In this document: positions 45,674 through 54,919 of the stretch, piece after piece
Layout of the letters: each line of letters starts with the position of its first letter
How positions within the stretch are numbered: the stretch's first letter is position 1
Origin: SAR324 cluster bacterium
GTDB lineage: Bacteria; SAR324; NAC60-12
DNA length: 64,000 bases
Direction: 5' to 3'
Assembly (NCBI GenBank): GCA_028281495.1
Contig: JANQJU010000017.1
Location: 1 to 64,000 of the forward strand
Notes under the pieces: generated by a model
Told to the model about the DNA's origin: nothing
Seen by the model: the letters and a program-made list of their open reading frames with translations, nothing else
Databases searched by the model: none
Translations under genes and position numbers: made by a program

Positions 45674-46817
45674 GTTCTGAAGATATGGTTAAACGGTTAG
45701 AACCCTTGCTGGCTTCGCACCGCCCTACCTGGCGCACCTGTAAATTATACTTTGCACAAATCTCTTGCACAATCGGTAAGAGTTGAGCAGATCCAATAAT
45801 CTCCATGCGGTGCCCCATGTTAAAAACTTCATACATCTCTTTCCAAGATGTATGAGACACCCGCTGAATTGTACGGAATAAAGGAGGCACAGGAAACAGA
45901 TTATCTTTAACGTATTCAATACCTTGCCCAAATCTAAGGCATTTGGTTTGCCCCCCACCGGAACAATGAACCAATCCTGAAACCAAGCTTTTATGCTCCA
46001 TCAACAACTCTTTAATAATTGGAGCGTAAGTCCTTGTTGGAGAAAGCAATGCCTTTCCAACCGTCAACGGGGTCCCCTCTAAAGGATCGTCTAAATGAAA
46101 AGGGCCTGTGTAAACCAAATCTTGAGGAATAGCAGGATCGAAACTTTCTGGATATTGATGAGCATAATCTTCATGAAGAAGTTCGTGACGGGCTGAAGTC
46201 AGGCCATTGCTACCAATTCCACTATTGTACTCCGTCTCGTAGCTAGTTTGACCAAAGCTGGCCAACCCCACAATAATATCTCCAGGTCGGATCAGATTAT
46301 TAGCGATCACTTCCTCTCGTCGTAAGCGGAGAGTTACGGTGGAATCAACAATTACGGTACGCAGTAAATCCCCTACATCAGCAGTTTCTCCACCGGTAGT
46401 GGTAATCACTATGCCAAGGCTTTGCAGCAATTGGACAAATTTTTCGTTACCATCAATAATAGCTTGAATGACTTCTCCGGGAACCAATTTAGCGTTACGC
46501 CCAATGGTATTTGAAAGCAAAATGCGATCATAAGCTCCTACACAGAGCAAATCATCGATATTCATCACAATAGCATCTTGGGCAATGCCTTCAAAAATGG
46601 AAGGATCACCGGAATTCCGGTAATAAAGGTAAGCAAGCGAAGATTTGGTTCCAGCTCCATCAGCATGCATGATGTTGCAATATTCAGGGTCCTCCCCTAA
46701 ATGATCTTCAACAATTTTACAGAAAGCCGTGGGAAATAAACCTTGGTCTAGGTGCTGGATCGCTTTATGGATGTCTTCTTTTTTTGAGGAGACACCGCGA
46801 GATTGATAACGCCCCAT
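45639..46817 (-). CDS. purM: Phosphoribosylformylglycinamidine cyclo-ligase (AIR synthetase), Bacteroidetes-type
   Basis: 392 residues, longer than the usual about 345. The ATP-binding N-terminus has ADGAGTKSSLAY and NIDDLLCVGA, and TTGGETADVGD and SGGGQTK follow. The sequence (RGVSSKKEDIHKAI, LFPTAFCKI, YCNIMHADG) is very close to the Bacteroidetes form rather than proteobacterial PurM. It closes the imidazole ring in purine synthesis. GAGGAG precedes the ATG by 8 bases. No other pur genes are nearby. Confidence 0.92.
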   Translation of the reverse strand: MGRYQSRGVSSKKEDIHKAIQHLDQGLFPTAFCKIVEDHLGEDPEYCNIMHADGAGTKSSLAYLYYRNSGDPSIFEGIAQDAIVMNIDDLLCVGAYDRILLSNTIGRNAKLVPGEVIQAIIDGNEKFVQLLQSLGIVITTTGGETADVGDLLRTVIVDSTVTLRLRREEVIANNLIRPGDIIVGLASFGQTSYETEYNSGIGSNGLTSARHELLHEDYAHQYPESFDPAIPQDLVYTGPFHLDDPLEGTPLTVGKALLSPTRTYAPIIKELLMEHKSLVSGLVHCSGGGQTKCLRFGQGIEYVKDNLFPVPPLFRTIQRVSHTSWKEMYEVFNMGHRMEIIGSAQLLPIVQEICAKYNLQVRQVGRCEASKGSNRLTISSEHGVFEYQLGRG

Positions 46818-46895
46818 TGATCACGCTCCTCTGGACCTGCACATCCGAAAGTGATGAAAATGTGAAGAAATGGAATGGATAGAATCGGGATAGAC

Positions 46896-47243
46896 CTAAG
46901 AAGCTGGACGGCATTGCCCTTTCAGTACAGCCCCTTGATGAATGATAAGCCCCCCTCGTGGGACCGTAAAATCTCCCTCCAATTGGGCTTTGTGGAGAAT
47001 TTCCAACTCTTTTGCAGCTTTCAAATCACCTTCCACTTGGCCTTCAATTACGACCACTTTGCCTTGAATGGTACCGTGGACAAAACCCTTCTCTCCGATC
47101 ACAATCTCGCTTGCCCCAGTTATCGCCCCCTCTACATGCCCATTGATATAGATATTGCCTTGGGAAAACACAGTCCCTTCAATCGTTAGATGTTCTTCCA
47201 AATAACTAGGCCCTTGGATGGGAGGAAGATCAGTTGTCGACAA
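46896..47243 (-). CDS. Bactofilin
   Basis: 115 residues, the whole length a bactofilin domain: a right-handed beta-helix with repeats such as GTVFSQGNIYINGHVEG, GKVVVIEGQVEGDLKA and QLEGDF, flanked by short disordered ends. The start is a TTG codon (47243) supported by GAGGG 4 bases upstream. Bactofilins form filaments that position peptidoglycan enzymes. It lies downstream of an M23 peptidase gene on the same strand, the classic CcmA/Csd1-type pairing for cell shape. Confidence 0.92.
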   Translation of the reverse strand: MSTTDLPPIQGPSYLEEHLTIEGTVFSQGNIYINGHVEGAITGASEIVIGEKGFVHGTIQGKVVVIEGQVEGDLKAAKELEILHKAQLEGDFTVPRGGLIIHQGAVLKGQCRPAS

Positions 47244-47269
47244 ATCACCCTCTTTTTCGATTATGCCCG

Positions 47270-48625
47270 TCAGCGTTTCCTACGAATTGGATTTTGATGA
47301 GCGGTAAAGTGAGAAATTAGGCTCAGCGGGTTCGTGTGCCGACCATTAATCAGAAGTTCATAGTGCAGATGAGGACCTGTGCTCCGACCAGAACTTCCAA
47401 CGAGTCCTATCAACTCACCTCGTTTGACTTTCTGTCCTTCTTTCACCCTAATTCTTGATAAATGGCCATAACGAGTTGTGTAAAACACCCGTTTCTGCTG
47501 ATTTTTATAGAATCCTAGTCCGTGTTCGATTTCAATGAATCGCCCATACCCTCTTTGGCGTCGGGCTTTCTTAACAATGCCATCTGCAGGTGCATAAATC
47601 GGATCACCTGTTTTGCCAACAAAATCGACTCCGGCATGAAAGTCCCATTTATTGGTAAACGGATCAATACGCTTGCCATAACTATCAGAAATAACGGGGG
47701 CTTTGGTAGGGATAATGGTGGGTGTGTTTTTCCATAGTTGGCTATCACGTTCAATTGAACGGCTCAAATTTTCAAAGGAACGCACTACGGATTCGTAGTA
47801 TCCTTCAGTCTGATTGAGATAACGCTCAAGATAGCTAGTTTCTAAATAATTATTTTCAAAATCGTCTGGAGGGGTTAAGCCACTCGGTCCCCCTCTACCT
47901 TGAGAGCTTTTTGCCGGCTGACTCAAAAACTGATTGTCCACCTGAAACTCAATGCCCGTGACCTTGCGGATGCGTTTGGAGAGCGCGGCCATTGATCGCT
48001 CTTTAGATTTCACGATATCTAAATTTGTTGCTAACTGTTGTTCCATATGGGCAATTCGCAACTGAAGTTGCTTGATCGTACTTTCTTGCTCTTCGGACGT
48101 GATTTTCTTTTCGGAAAATTTCTTTACTGCTTGACCTAAAGCAGTAAAATTTTCATGAATTTCTCCCATCCACGCAACAGCATCTTCAGGATTTTCACGA
48201 CTGTATTGATCCGCGGTAGCGCATGCAACCTTCATAGTGCTGCATACATATGCGTGTAATTGGGCTAAATTGTCCAAGCTTTGTTTAAAAGCAGTCATAT
48301 GACTTTGGAGAGAGTTTTCGCTATCAAAAGCAATTTGTTTTAACTCCTCCACGTAGGATTCTAAATACGCAATCCGCTCCTCTTTTTCTGAGAAAGCATC
48401 GATTTCATCTCGCAACAACGTCCTAGCATGCTCTTGCTTTTCGAGCTGATTTTGTTGCTCGATGATTTTTTGGTGCTGGAAATAATACAGCCCTCCAAGA
48501 GAGACGACCGTACAGAGACAAACAAAGCATACAGCATACACCGCACTATAGCTTACCGAATACTGACGAGCAGTAGCAGTCGGATTTTTAAGAAATAAAA
48601 TAGAAAACTCTTTCATACCCTTCAC
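47270..48625 (-). CDS. M23-family peptidoglycan endopeptidase with coiled coil
   Basis: 451 residues: N-terminal membrane helix (about 28-50), a long coiled coil (about 55-250) and an M23 domain (about 310-430) with H...D (DFHAGVDF) and HLHY zinc residues, plus RYGHLS. These enzymes cut peptide cross-links in the cell wall, and the coil spans the periplasm. The frame starts at GTG 48625 (MKGMKEF...); an ATG three codons later is also possible. It pairs with the bactofilin gene 26 bases downstream. Confidence 0.93.
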   Translation of the reverse strand: MKGMKEFSILFLKNPTATARQYSVSYSAVYAVCFVCLCTVVSLGGLYYFQHQKIIEQQNQLEKQEHARTLLRDEIDAFSEKEERIAYLESYVEELKQIAFDSENSLQSHMTAFKQSLDNLAQLHAYVCSTMKVACATADQYSRENPEDAVAWMGEIHENFTALGQAVKKFSEKKITSEEQESTIKQLQLRIAHMEQQLATNLDIVKSKERSMAALSKRIRKVTGIEFQVDNQFLSQPAKSSQGRGGPSGLTPPDDFENNYLETSYLERYLNQTEGYYESVVRSFENLSRSIERDSQLWKNTPTIIPTKAPVISDSYGKRIDPFTNKWDFHAGVDFVGKTGDPIYAPADGIVKKARRQRGYGRFIEIEHGLGFYKNQQKRVFYTTRYGHLSRIRVKEGQKVKRGELIGLVGSSGRSTGPHLHYELLINGRHTNPLSLISHFTAHQNPIRRKR

Positions 48626-49052
48626 TTTAAGTTCAAATGGTTGAAATTTCTATGTGCCCTTTACCCACTTTGTTTCATAACAAACTTTCGATTCGATTGG
48701 CAATTTGTAATTGCTCATCAAGTCAACTCGCTTTGATTGAAACCAAAGCCAACACTTTGTTTAAATGCTCATGAAAAGAGTTTTTGCAACAGTAGTGCCT
48801 AGAATTGATACAAAAGTAATTTTGAGCGAATTACTATGTTGGGGATTATCGAGTCAAGACAATCCCCACTTAGTTACTGAAAATTATATACTTTTTGAAG
48901 TTTTAAGAGGCATGGACCAGTATGTGTGGAAAAAACCGAATACTTGGTAGGAAGCACTAAAATACAGGGAATCCTGACTGGAAAATTCGTAGAAAGTTCA
49001 CCATATTGGCTTATTTTGGTTAGCCTTCAGATAGCCTTAGGAGTCAGAAAAT
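48626..49052. other. Intergenic gap, nothing convincing
   Basis: 427 bases between divergent genes. A 61-codon frame (48765-48950) is open but has no Shine-Dalgarno, no recognisable content and an ordinary composition, so I do not call it. No RNA gene was recognised. The right end holds AGGAG (49039-49043), the binding site for larC. Confidence 0.4.
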
Positions 49053-50273
49053 ATGCGGAAAATTTTGTACCTCGATCTTGTAGGGGGGATTGCTGGTGAT
49101 ATGTTTGTTGCCAGTTTATTGAATCTAGGAGTACCTCTGTCCGTACTTGAGCAAGGATTTAGCCAGTTGAAATCTCCAGGTTTCCAGTTCACAATTCAAT
49201 CTTCACAACGCCACCATATCTCTGGGACACAATTTGCTGTGGAATCCGATGAATCAGCTAAAATGGATCATGTTCACCGGTCTTTCCGGAAAATTCGTCA
49301 ACTCATCTGTGATTCCAAATTATCTCCCAACGTTCAGTCTTTGGCTTTGAGAGTGTTTGAAAGGCTCGCTGCTGCTGAGGGCAAAATTCACAATACCTCA
49401 CCAGAAAATGTCACATTTCATGAGGTCGGAGCCTGGGACTCCATTGCAGATATCGTCGGTGCTGCCTTGTGCTTGGACTATTTGCAGATCCATGATATCT
49501 TTGCCTCGGTCGTTCCGGTAGGGACTGGATTTGTCATGACTGCTCACGGCCGCATGCCGATTCCGGCACCAGCAACTCTAGAGTTATTGAAGGGTTTTCA
49601 TATCCTCAACGATTCCCTCCCCTATGAAAGAACCACACCCACAGGAGCTGCCCTGTTAGCCGCACTAGCCAAACCGAGTCCTCCACTGTTAACCTATCAG
49701 GTAGAAAATGTTGGCATTGGGGTCGGCAATCAAAAGCGTGAAGAAGTTCCCAATATTCTCCGCAGCATTCTAGGTTTGGTATCTGACATTGACTTTTCGG
49801 CAAGCGACACTGAAATGCCTTCCGAACAAGTAGAATGTTCGGAGGCAAATATAGATGACTGCTCTTCCGAATGGTTGGGTTACGTGCACGAGCGTTTGCT
49901 GACATTGGGAGCTTTGGATGTTTGGTTTGTTCCTATTCAGATGAAAAAGAGTCGTCCCGGTGTGATTTTGCAGGTTTTGCATACTCCGGAATTACGCCAG
50001 CACGTCCATCATTTGTTGCTAAGTGAAACAACAACATTGGGGGTTCGTTATCACACACTTCAACGAAACACCTTAAAACGCAATATCGTGGAAGTTTCTA
50101 CTCAATGGGGTGTGGTCAAGGGTAAAAAGGCGGAGATCGGTGGAGTACTCAAGTTCAGTCCCGAATTCGAAGATTGTCGAGAAATTGCGCTGAATCAGGA
50201 CATTCCTATCCAAACAGTATATCGTGTGGTAGAAAAAAATTTCTGGCAAAGTATTCAACCGACTGAACCATGA
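49053..50273 (+). CDS. larC: Nickel-pincer cofactor biosynthesis protein LarC
   Basis: 406 residues, one continuous frame. DLVGGIAGDMFVASLLNLGVP is the diagnostic N-terminus; FHEVGAWDSIADIVGA and ERTTPTGAALLAA are internal conserved blocks, and the C-terminal half (GALDVWFVPIQMKKSRPG) completes the DUF111 fold. LarC inserts nickel into the pincer cofactor of lactate racemase-type enzymes. In lactobacilli it is made by frameshifting; here it is fused. No larA, larB or larE is in view. Confidence 0.92.
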   Translation: MRKILYLDLVGGIAGDMFVASLLNLGVPLSVLEQGFSQLKSPGFQFTIQSSQRHHISGTQFAVESDESAKMDHVHRSFRKIRQLICDSKLSPNVQSLALRVFERLAAAEGKIHNTSPENVTFHEVGAWDSIADIVGAALCLDYLQIHDIFASVVPVGTGFVMTAHGRMPIPAPATLELLKGFHILNDSLPYERTTPTGAALLAALAKPSPPLLTYQVENVGIGVGNQKREEVPNILRSILGLVSDIDFSASDTEMPSEQVECSEANIDDCSSEWLGYVHERLLTLGALDVWFVPIQMKKSRPGVILQVLHTPELRQHVHHLLLSETTTLGVRYHTLQRNTLKRNIVEVSTQWGVVKGKKAEIGGVLKFSPEFEDCREIALNQDIPIQTVYRVVEKNFWQSIQPTEP

Positions 50274-50332
50274 AAAACTTAAATGACTTTCACATCAGGC
50301 ATTCAACCTTCTAAGAAAAGACATAAAATTTT

Positions 50333-50854
50333 ATGACAACGATCCTTTGTGTACGGAAAAACAATTCAGTAGTGATTGCAGGTGATGGCCAAGTCACTTT
50401 GGGAAATACTATTATGAAAGCAGGAGCGACCAAAATCCGAAGAACTTATGGTGGAAAGGTGTTGGCAGGCTTTGCAGGTTCGACAGCAGATGCCTTTGCC
50501 TTGTTCGAAAAATTTGACGAGAAGCTAGAACAGTATAATGGGCAATTGGTCCGAGCAGCTGTGGAGTTGGCTAAAGAGTGGAGGACGAGCAAAATTCTCA
50601 AAAATTTAGAGGCCCTGCTCGCGGTTGTCAGCGCAGAATCCTCCTTGATTATTTCTGGAAATGGAGACGTGATTGAGCCAGATGATGGCATCGTTGCCAT
50701 TGGTTCAGGTGGCCCATATGCCCTAGCGGCTGCGCGCGCCTTAATCGACACAGATTTATCGGCCAAAGAGATTGTCAACAAAGCCATGAAAATAGCAGGT
50801 GAGATTTGCCTCTATACCAACCAACAATTATCTTTCGAAGAGTTAAGCTATTAA
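50333..50854 (+). CDS. hslV: ATP-dependent protease peptidase subunit HslV
   Basis: 173 residues. After the initiator Met comes TTILCVRKN, so removal of Met exposes the catalytic N-terminal Thr. [22 protein letters not shown] and [16 protein letters not shown] are the family blocks. It forms the proteolytic core of HslVU. Only 12 bases separate it from hslU, so the two are co-transcribed. Confidence 0.97.
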   Translation: MTTILCVRKNNSVVIAGDGQVTLGNTIMKAGATKIRRTYGGKVLAGFAGSTADAFALFEKFDEKLEQYNGQLVRAAVELAKEWRTSKILKNLEALLAVVSAESSLIISGNGDVIEPDDGIVAIGSGGPYALAAARALIDTDLSAKEIVNKAMKIAGEICLYTNQQLSFEELSY

Positions 50855-50866
50855 TAAGGAAAATGT

Positions 50867-52216
50867 ATGGAAACAGCTCCTCAAGATGGAACACAAACTC
50901 CAAGAGAAATCGTAGCCGAATTGGATAAATATATTGTAGGACAAGGTGATGCCAAAAAAGCGGTCGCCATTGCCTTACGTAACCGTTGGCGGCGCCTTCA
51001 AGTTTCTGAAGAACTACGCGACGAAATTTTACCAAAAAATATCATCATGATCGGATCGACTGGGGTGGGAAAGACTGAAATTGCTCGACGTATGGCCCGG
51101 CTTGTCAATGCTCCGTTTGTAAAAGTGGAGGCTTCCAAATTCACAGAAGTTGGATATGTCGGGCGGGATGTCGAATCCATCGTCCGCGATTTGGTCGAGG
51201 TTTCGGTCAACATGGTGCGACACGACCAAATGAAAAGGGTTCAAGAGCAAGCGCGAGTTCAAGCAGAAGATCGATTGTTGGATATTCTCATTCCTTCCAC
51301 CAATCCACGTGATGAACAGGAAGACGATGCCCCGAATCCAACACGCGAAAAGTTTCGCCAGAAGCTGCAAGATGGCAAACTGGATGAGAAATCTGTGGAA
51401 TTGGATGTGCCAGAACGCGGCTCAGGGGCCATTGTCGAATTCATGCCTGTTTCCATGAACGACAATCTGGACATGAACATCCGAGATATGCTTTCCAACA
51501 TTCTTCCCCGTCGTTCCAAACGTCGAAAAATTAAAATCAAAGATGCCAAAGCCATTTTGGAACAGGAAGAAGTCAACAAACTGATCGATATGGAAGATGT
51601 CTCGCGTGAGGCAATCACCCACGTAGAACAAACTGGTATCATTTTCTTAGATGAAATTGATAAAATTGCAGCGCGAAGTGGAAATCAAGGCCCCGACGTT
51701 TCACGAGAAGGTGTGCAACGTGATCTATTGCCTATCGTAGAAGGCTCTACAGTCAATACCAAATACGGTCCCGTACAAACAGACCATGTTCTCTTTGTTG
51801 CTGCTGGAGCATTTCATGTGGCCAAGCCTTCCGATTTGATTCCAGAATTGCAAGGTCGCTTTCCAATTCGAGTGGAACTGAAATCACTCACCAAAGGAGA
51901 TTTCATTCGCATCCTCACTGAACCTAAAAATGCCCTCATTGTCCAGTATACCGAGCTTATTGCGACAGAAGGAGTGAAATTGGAATTTACAGAAGATTCC
52001 ATCGAAGAGATTGCTAAAATTGCCTGCGAGGTGAACGAACAAACCGAAAACATCGGTGCTCGACGCCTTCATACAATTATGGAACAACTGCTGGAAGAAG
52101 TGAGTTTTGAAGCTCCTGATATCTCAGGACAAACGATCACAATCACACCAGAATATATTCAAACTCGCCTGTCTGGTCTATTGGAAGATCAAGACTTGAG
52201 CCGATACATTTTGTGA
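50867..52216 (+). CDS. hslU: HslU ATPase subunit of HslVU protease
   Basis: 449 residues: [33 protein letters not shown] at the start, Walker [10 protein letters not shown] (about 58-66), an insertion domain at about 110-240, Walker [12 protein letters not shown], sensor and arginine regions downstream and the C-terminal LSRYIL that inserts into HslV. It unfolds and feeds substrates into HslV. AAGGA precedes the ATG. Confidence 0.97.
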   Translation: METAPQDGTQTPREIVAELDKYIVGQGDAKKAVAIALRNRWRRLQVSEELRDEILPKNIIMIGSTGVGKTEIARRMARLVNAPFVKVEASKFTEVGYVGRDVESIVRDLVEVSVNMVRHDQMKRVQEQARVQAEDRLLDILIPSTNPRDEQEDDAPNPTREKFRQKLQDGKLDEKSVELDVPERGSGAIVEFMPVSMNDNLDMNIRDMLSNILPRRSKRRKIKIKDAKAILEQEEVNKLIDMEDVSREAITHVEQTGIIFLDEIDKIAARSGNQGPDVSREGVQRDLLPIVEGSTVNTKYGPVQTDHVLFVAAGAFHVAKPSDLIPELQGRFPIRVELKSLTKGDFIRILTEPKNALIVQYTELIATEGVKLEFTEDSIEEIAKIACEVNEQTENIGARRLHTIMEQLLEEVSFEAPDISGQTITITPEYIQTRLSGLLEDQDLSRYIL

Positions 52217-52230
52217 TCCCGGAGGGGAAC

Positions 52231-52953
52231 ATGGAGGTGGAAGAATTATTACAACACTTGGAAAACCAATTGAAGTGGTTGAAAGATCAAAAATATACTT
52301 ATCTCAATTTGGAACCAGTGCTGATTGCCCCCCTCCCCTCCTCTTCCAAAGAGCCTGTCCCTGAATCCCCCCCGAACCAATCTCGTGGGTCAAACTCTCC
52401 CTCCCTAGAGGAGTTGTATCAACAACATTGCACTTGCCAACGGTGCCCACTGGGAGCGACTCGAAAAAATTTCGTGTTTGGTGTGGGACATTCCAAGGCT
52501 CCGTTGATGTTCATCGGTGAGGGTCCAGGTGCAGACGAAGATCGTTTGGGGGAACCTTTTGTCGGGCGTGCCGGACAATTGTTAACAAAAATGGTTCGGG
52601 CGATGGGGATTGATCGACCGGATGTTTATATTGCTAATGTAGTCAAATGCCGACCACCCAAAAACCGAAACCCAAATACAGAAGAAATAGCTCAATGCGC
52701 TCCCATTTTGCAGCAACAAATCGAACTCATCGACCCGTCTTTGATAGTTACTTTGGGAAACGTCCCCACACGTGCCCTCATCCCCAATGCCCCTGGAATT
52801 ACCAAGGCTCGTGGACAAATATTTCAATACGGAAAATGGAAAGTCTTGCCCACCTTCCATCCCGCCTACTTACTTCGCAATGTATCGGCGGTAGAAGTAG
52901 CCTGGAGGGATTTTAAAAAAATTGCTCATTTGTGTTTTGCTGAGGTGTCTTGA
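52231..52953 (+). CDS. Family 4 uracil-DNA glycosylase
   Basis: 240 residues from the ATG at 52231, chosen because CGGAGGGG ends 3-5 bases upstream (the frame extends to a GTG at 52213 that overlaps the hslU stop). CTCQRCPLG begins the 4Fe-4S cysteines, GEGPGADED is motif A with the catalytic acid, KCRPPKNRNP is the central block and HPAYLLRN the His motif. It removes uracil from DNA. A Pro/Ser-rich linker of about 30 residues precedes the domain. Confidence 0.95.
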   Translation: MEVEELLQHLENQLKWLKDQKYTYLNLEPVLIAPLPSSSKEPVPESPPNQSRGSNSPSLEELYQQHCTCQRCPLGATRKNFVFGVGHSKAPLMFIGEGPGADEDRLGEPFVGRAGQLLTKMVRAMGIDRPDVYIANVVKCRPPKNRNPNTEEIAQCAPILQQQIELIDPSLIVTLGNVPTRALIPNAPGITKARGQIFQYGKWKVLPTFHPAYLLRNVSAVEVAWRDFKKIAHLCFAEVS

Positions 52954-53027
52954 ACCACATTCCATCTCTGTGAAAGTCGATTTTTCGCTGAAGTACGCCT
53001 CCATCAACCTTCTTAAACAGAATTTCT

Positions 53028-54302
53028 ATGATTGAATTGCAACCGGTTAAAGGAACACGTGATTTTTTCCCGGAACAGATGCGCCTTCGTAACTGGCTCT
53101 TTGAAGTGTGGCGCAGTGTTGCTCTCCAATTTGGCTTCGAAGAATACGACGCTTGTATCTTGGAGCATGCCGAACTCTATACTCGAAAAGCTGGGGATGA
53201 AATCACCCAACAACTCTACAATTTTAAAGATAAAGGAGCGCGCGAACTCAGCCTTCGTCCTGAAGTGACTCCCTCCTTAGCTCGTATGGTCCTTCGCCAC
53301 CAAAAAGCCCTTTCCTTTCCTCTCAAGTGGTTTACCATCGCTCAGTGCTTCCGCTACGAACGTATGACCAAAGGAAGAAGAAGGGAACATTTCCAATGGA
53401 ATGCCGACATTATCGGACAGCCTTCCGAAGTTGCTGAAGCAGAAGTGCTTTGTATGCTTTTGATGGCTTGCAAAAAAATGGGACTCACCTCTCAGCACAT
53501 CCGAATCTATTTGAATGATCGACGCATTTTGAACGCTATCTTGGAGCAACTGGCGATTCCTCAATCCCAACATTTGAACATTATGATTGTGATGGACAAG
53601 CGTGACAAAGTGCCCCCGGATGTGTTTGCAACGCTTCTTCAAGAACAGAAAATGTCACTAGACCAGGTCCACAAGCTGGTCGAAACTCTGTCTCTGGGTT
53701 CAATGCAGCAACTGGCTGATCGGTTGGGAGAGTGCGAAGGAATGACTCGATTACAACAGGTGATGCAGTTGGTGGATGCTGCAGGTTTGGGAGACTACCT
53801 ACAGTTCGATGTTTCCATCGTGCGTGGATTATCTTACTATACGGGAATGGTGTTTGAAGTGAATGACACCAGTAAATCGCAACGTGCCATCTGCGGGGGT
53901 GGACGTTACGATTCTTTGCTTTCTAGCTATGGAGGAGAAACTATTCCAGCAGTCGGATTCGGCTTTGGTGATGTGGTCATCGCAGATACCCTTGCAGAAT
54001 ACGGCAAACTTCCCGAATTTTCGCGAAGCTTGGATTATATGGTCGTCCCCTTTTCCATGGATCAAATGGGAGCAGCGCTCCGTATCAGTAACCGCCTACG
54101 TGATATTGGCAAGCGAGTGGAATGCGACATGAGCTTAAAAAAAGTAAAAAAAGCGTTGCAGAAAGCCGATGAGCTGGGAGTTCAACAAGTCCTGATGTTG
54201 TTCCCCGATGAGTTAGCTGCTGGAGAAGTCGTTTTGCGTAATATGGAAACACGAGAACAAACTAACATAAAACTTGAAGAATTGATGATCGAGGAATCAT
54301 GA
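53028..54302 (+). CDS. hisS: Histidyl-tRNA synthetase, plant-organelle-like type
   Basis: 424 residues. Class II core: motif 2 region CFRYERMTKGRRREHFQWNADI, HisA block LSYYTGMVFE, and CGGGRYD, followed by the anticodon-binding domain. VTPSLARMV after LSLRPE and the GRRREH motif match plant organellar and some planctomycete-like enzymes rather than E. coli-type HisRS, which has GRYRQF. It charges tRNA-His. It overlaps lspA by four bases (ATGA). Confidence 0.94.
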   Translation: MIELQPVKGTRDFFPEQMRLRNWLFEVWRSVALQFGFEEYDACILEHAELYTRKAGDEITQQLYNFKDKGARELSLRPEVTPSLARMVLRHQKALSFPLKWFTIAQCFRYERMTKGRRREHFQWNADIIGQPSEVAEAEVLCMLLMACKKMGLTSQHIRIYLNDRRILNAILEQLAIPQSQHLNIMIVMDKRDKVPPDVFATLLQEQKMSLDQVHKLVETLSLGSMQQLADRLGECEGMTRLQQVMQLVDAAGLGDYLQFDVSIVRGLSYYTGMVFEVNDTSKSQRAICGGGRYDSLLSSYGGETIPAVGFGFGDVVIADTLAEYGKLPEFSRSLDYMVVPFSMDQMGAALRISNRLRDIGKRVECDMSLKKVKKALQKADELGVQQVLMLFPDELAAGEVVLRNMETREQTNIKLEELMIEES

Positions 54303-54826
54303 AGCTAGCTTTCGGAATTATAGTCATTCTGACTTTGATCGATCAAGGGTCAAAAATCTGGGTGCGCGAGAACGTGGGAATGCATGAGATCACTCCATTG
54401 CTGACAAATTTTCTTGATCTCACATTTGTTGAAAACCGAGGTGTGAGCTTTAGCTTTTTGGCCGACCTCCCCGACATCATTCGGCTTCCACTGTTGATCG
54501 GCATTTCCCTTATTGCCGTGGTGTGGATGATTTACTATCTGGTCCGTCATTGGAACGACTTGGATAGTTATATGAGATTTGCTTTTATTTGTATTATCCC
54601 TGGAGCATTGGGAAATTTAATTGACCGTGCTCTGTTGGGAGCAGTGACAGATTTTCTCCATTTCCGTTGGTACGAAAATAGTTTCTTTGTCAATAATCTA
54701 GCAGATTGCTTCATCAGTGCAGGTGTGGTGTTTTTTATCCTTTCTACGCTGTGGGGAGATAAACTTTTCTCTAAAGAGGAACGCCCGGTTTCCTCCGAAG
54801 CACCTTCTTCCAATAAGGAAGCCTGA
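54299..54826 (+). CDS. lspA: Lipoprotein signal peptidase
   Basis: 175 residues with four membrane helices. VENRGVSFSFL is the conserved periplasmic block, and the catalytic Asp pair lies in VTDFL and NLADC; NLIDR is also present. It cleaves lipoprotein signal peptides after lipid modification, consistent with the many lipoproteins in this window. It starts inside the hisS stop codon and so is translationally coupled. The C-terminal tail is a polar Ser/Glu/Pro stretch. Confidence 0.95.
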   Translation: MKLAFGIIVILTLIDQGSKIWVRENVGMHEITPLLTNFLDLTFVENRGVSFSFLADLPDIIRLPLLIGISLIAVVWMIYYLVRHWNDLDSYMRFAFICIIPGALGNLIDRALLGAVTDFLHFRWYENSFFVNNLADCFISAGVVFFILSTLWGDKLFSKEERPVSSEAPSSNKEA

Positions 54827-54919
54827 GTACCACCAAACGCGGCCTCAACGTTCTGGTGAAACAGGCATGACAACTAGAAATCCGGTTTGGGAATAACCCT
54901 CAATTCAGCATGGTTTGCG

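Noticed and set aside
48765..48950. 61-codon frame in the gap before larC
   Set aside because: No Shine-Dalgarno, no conserved feature, chance length.
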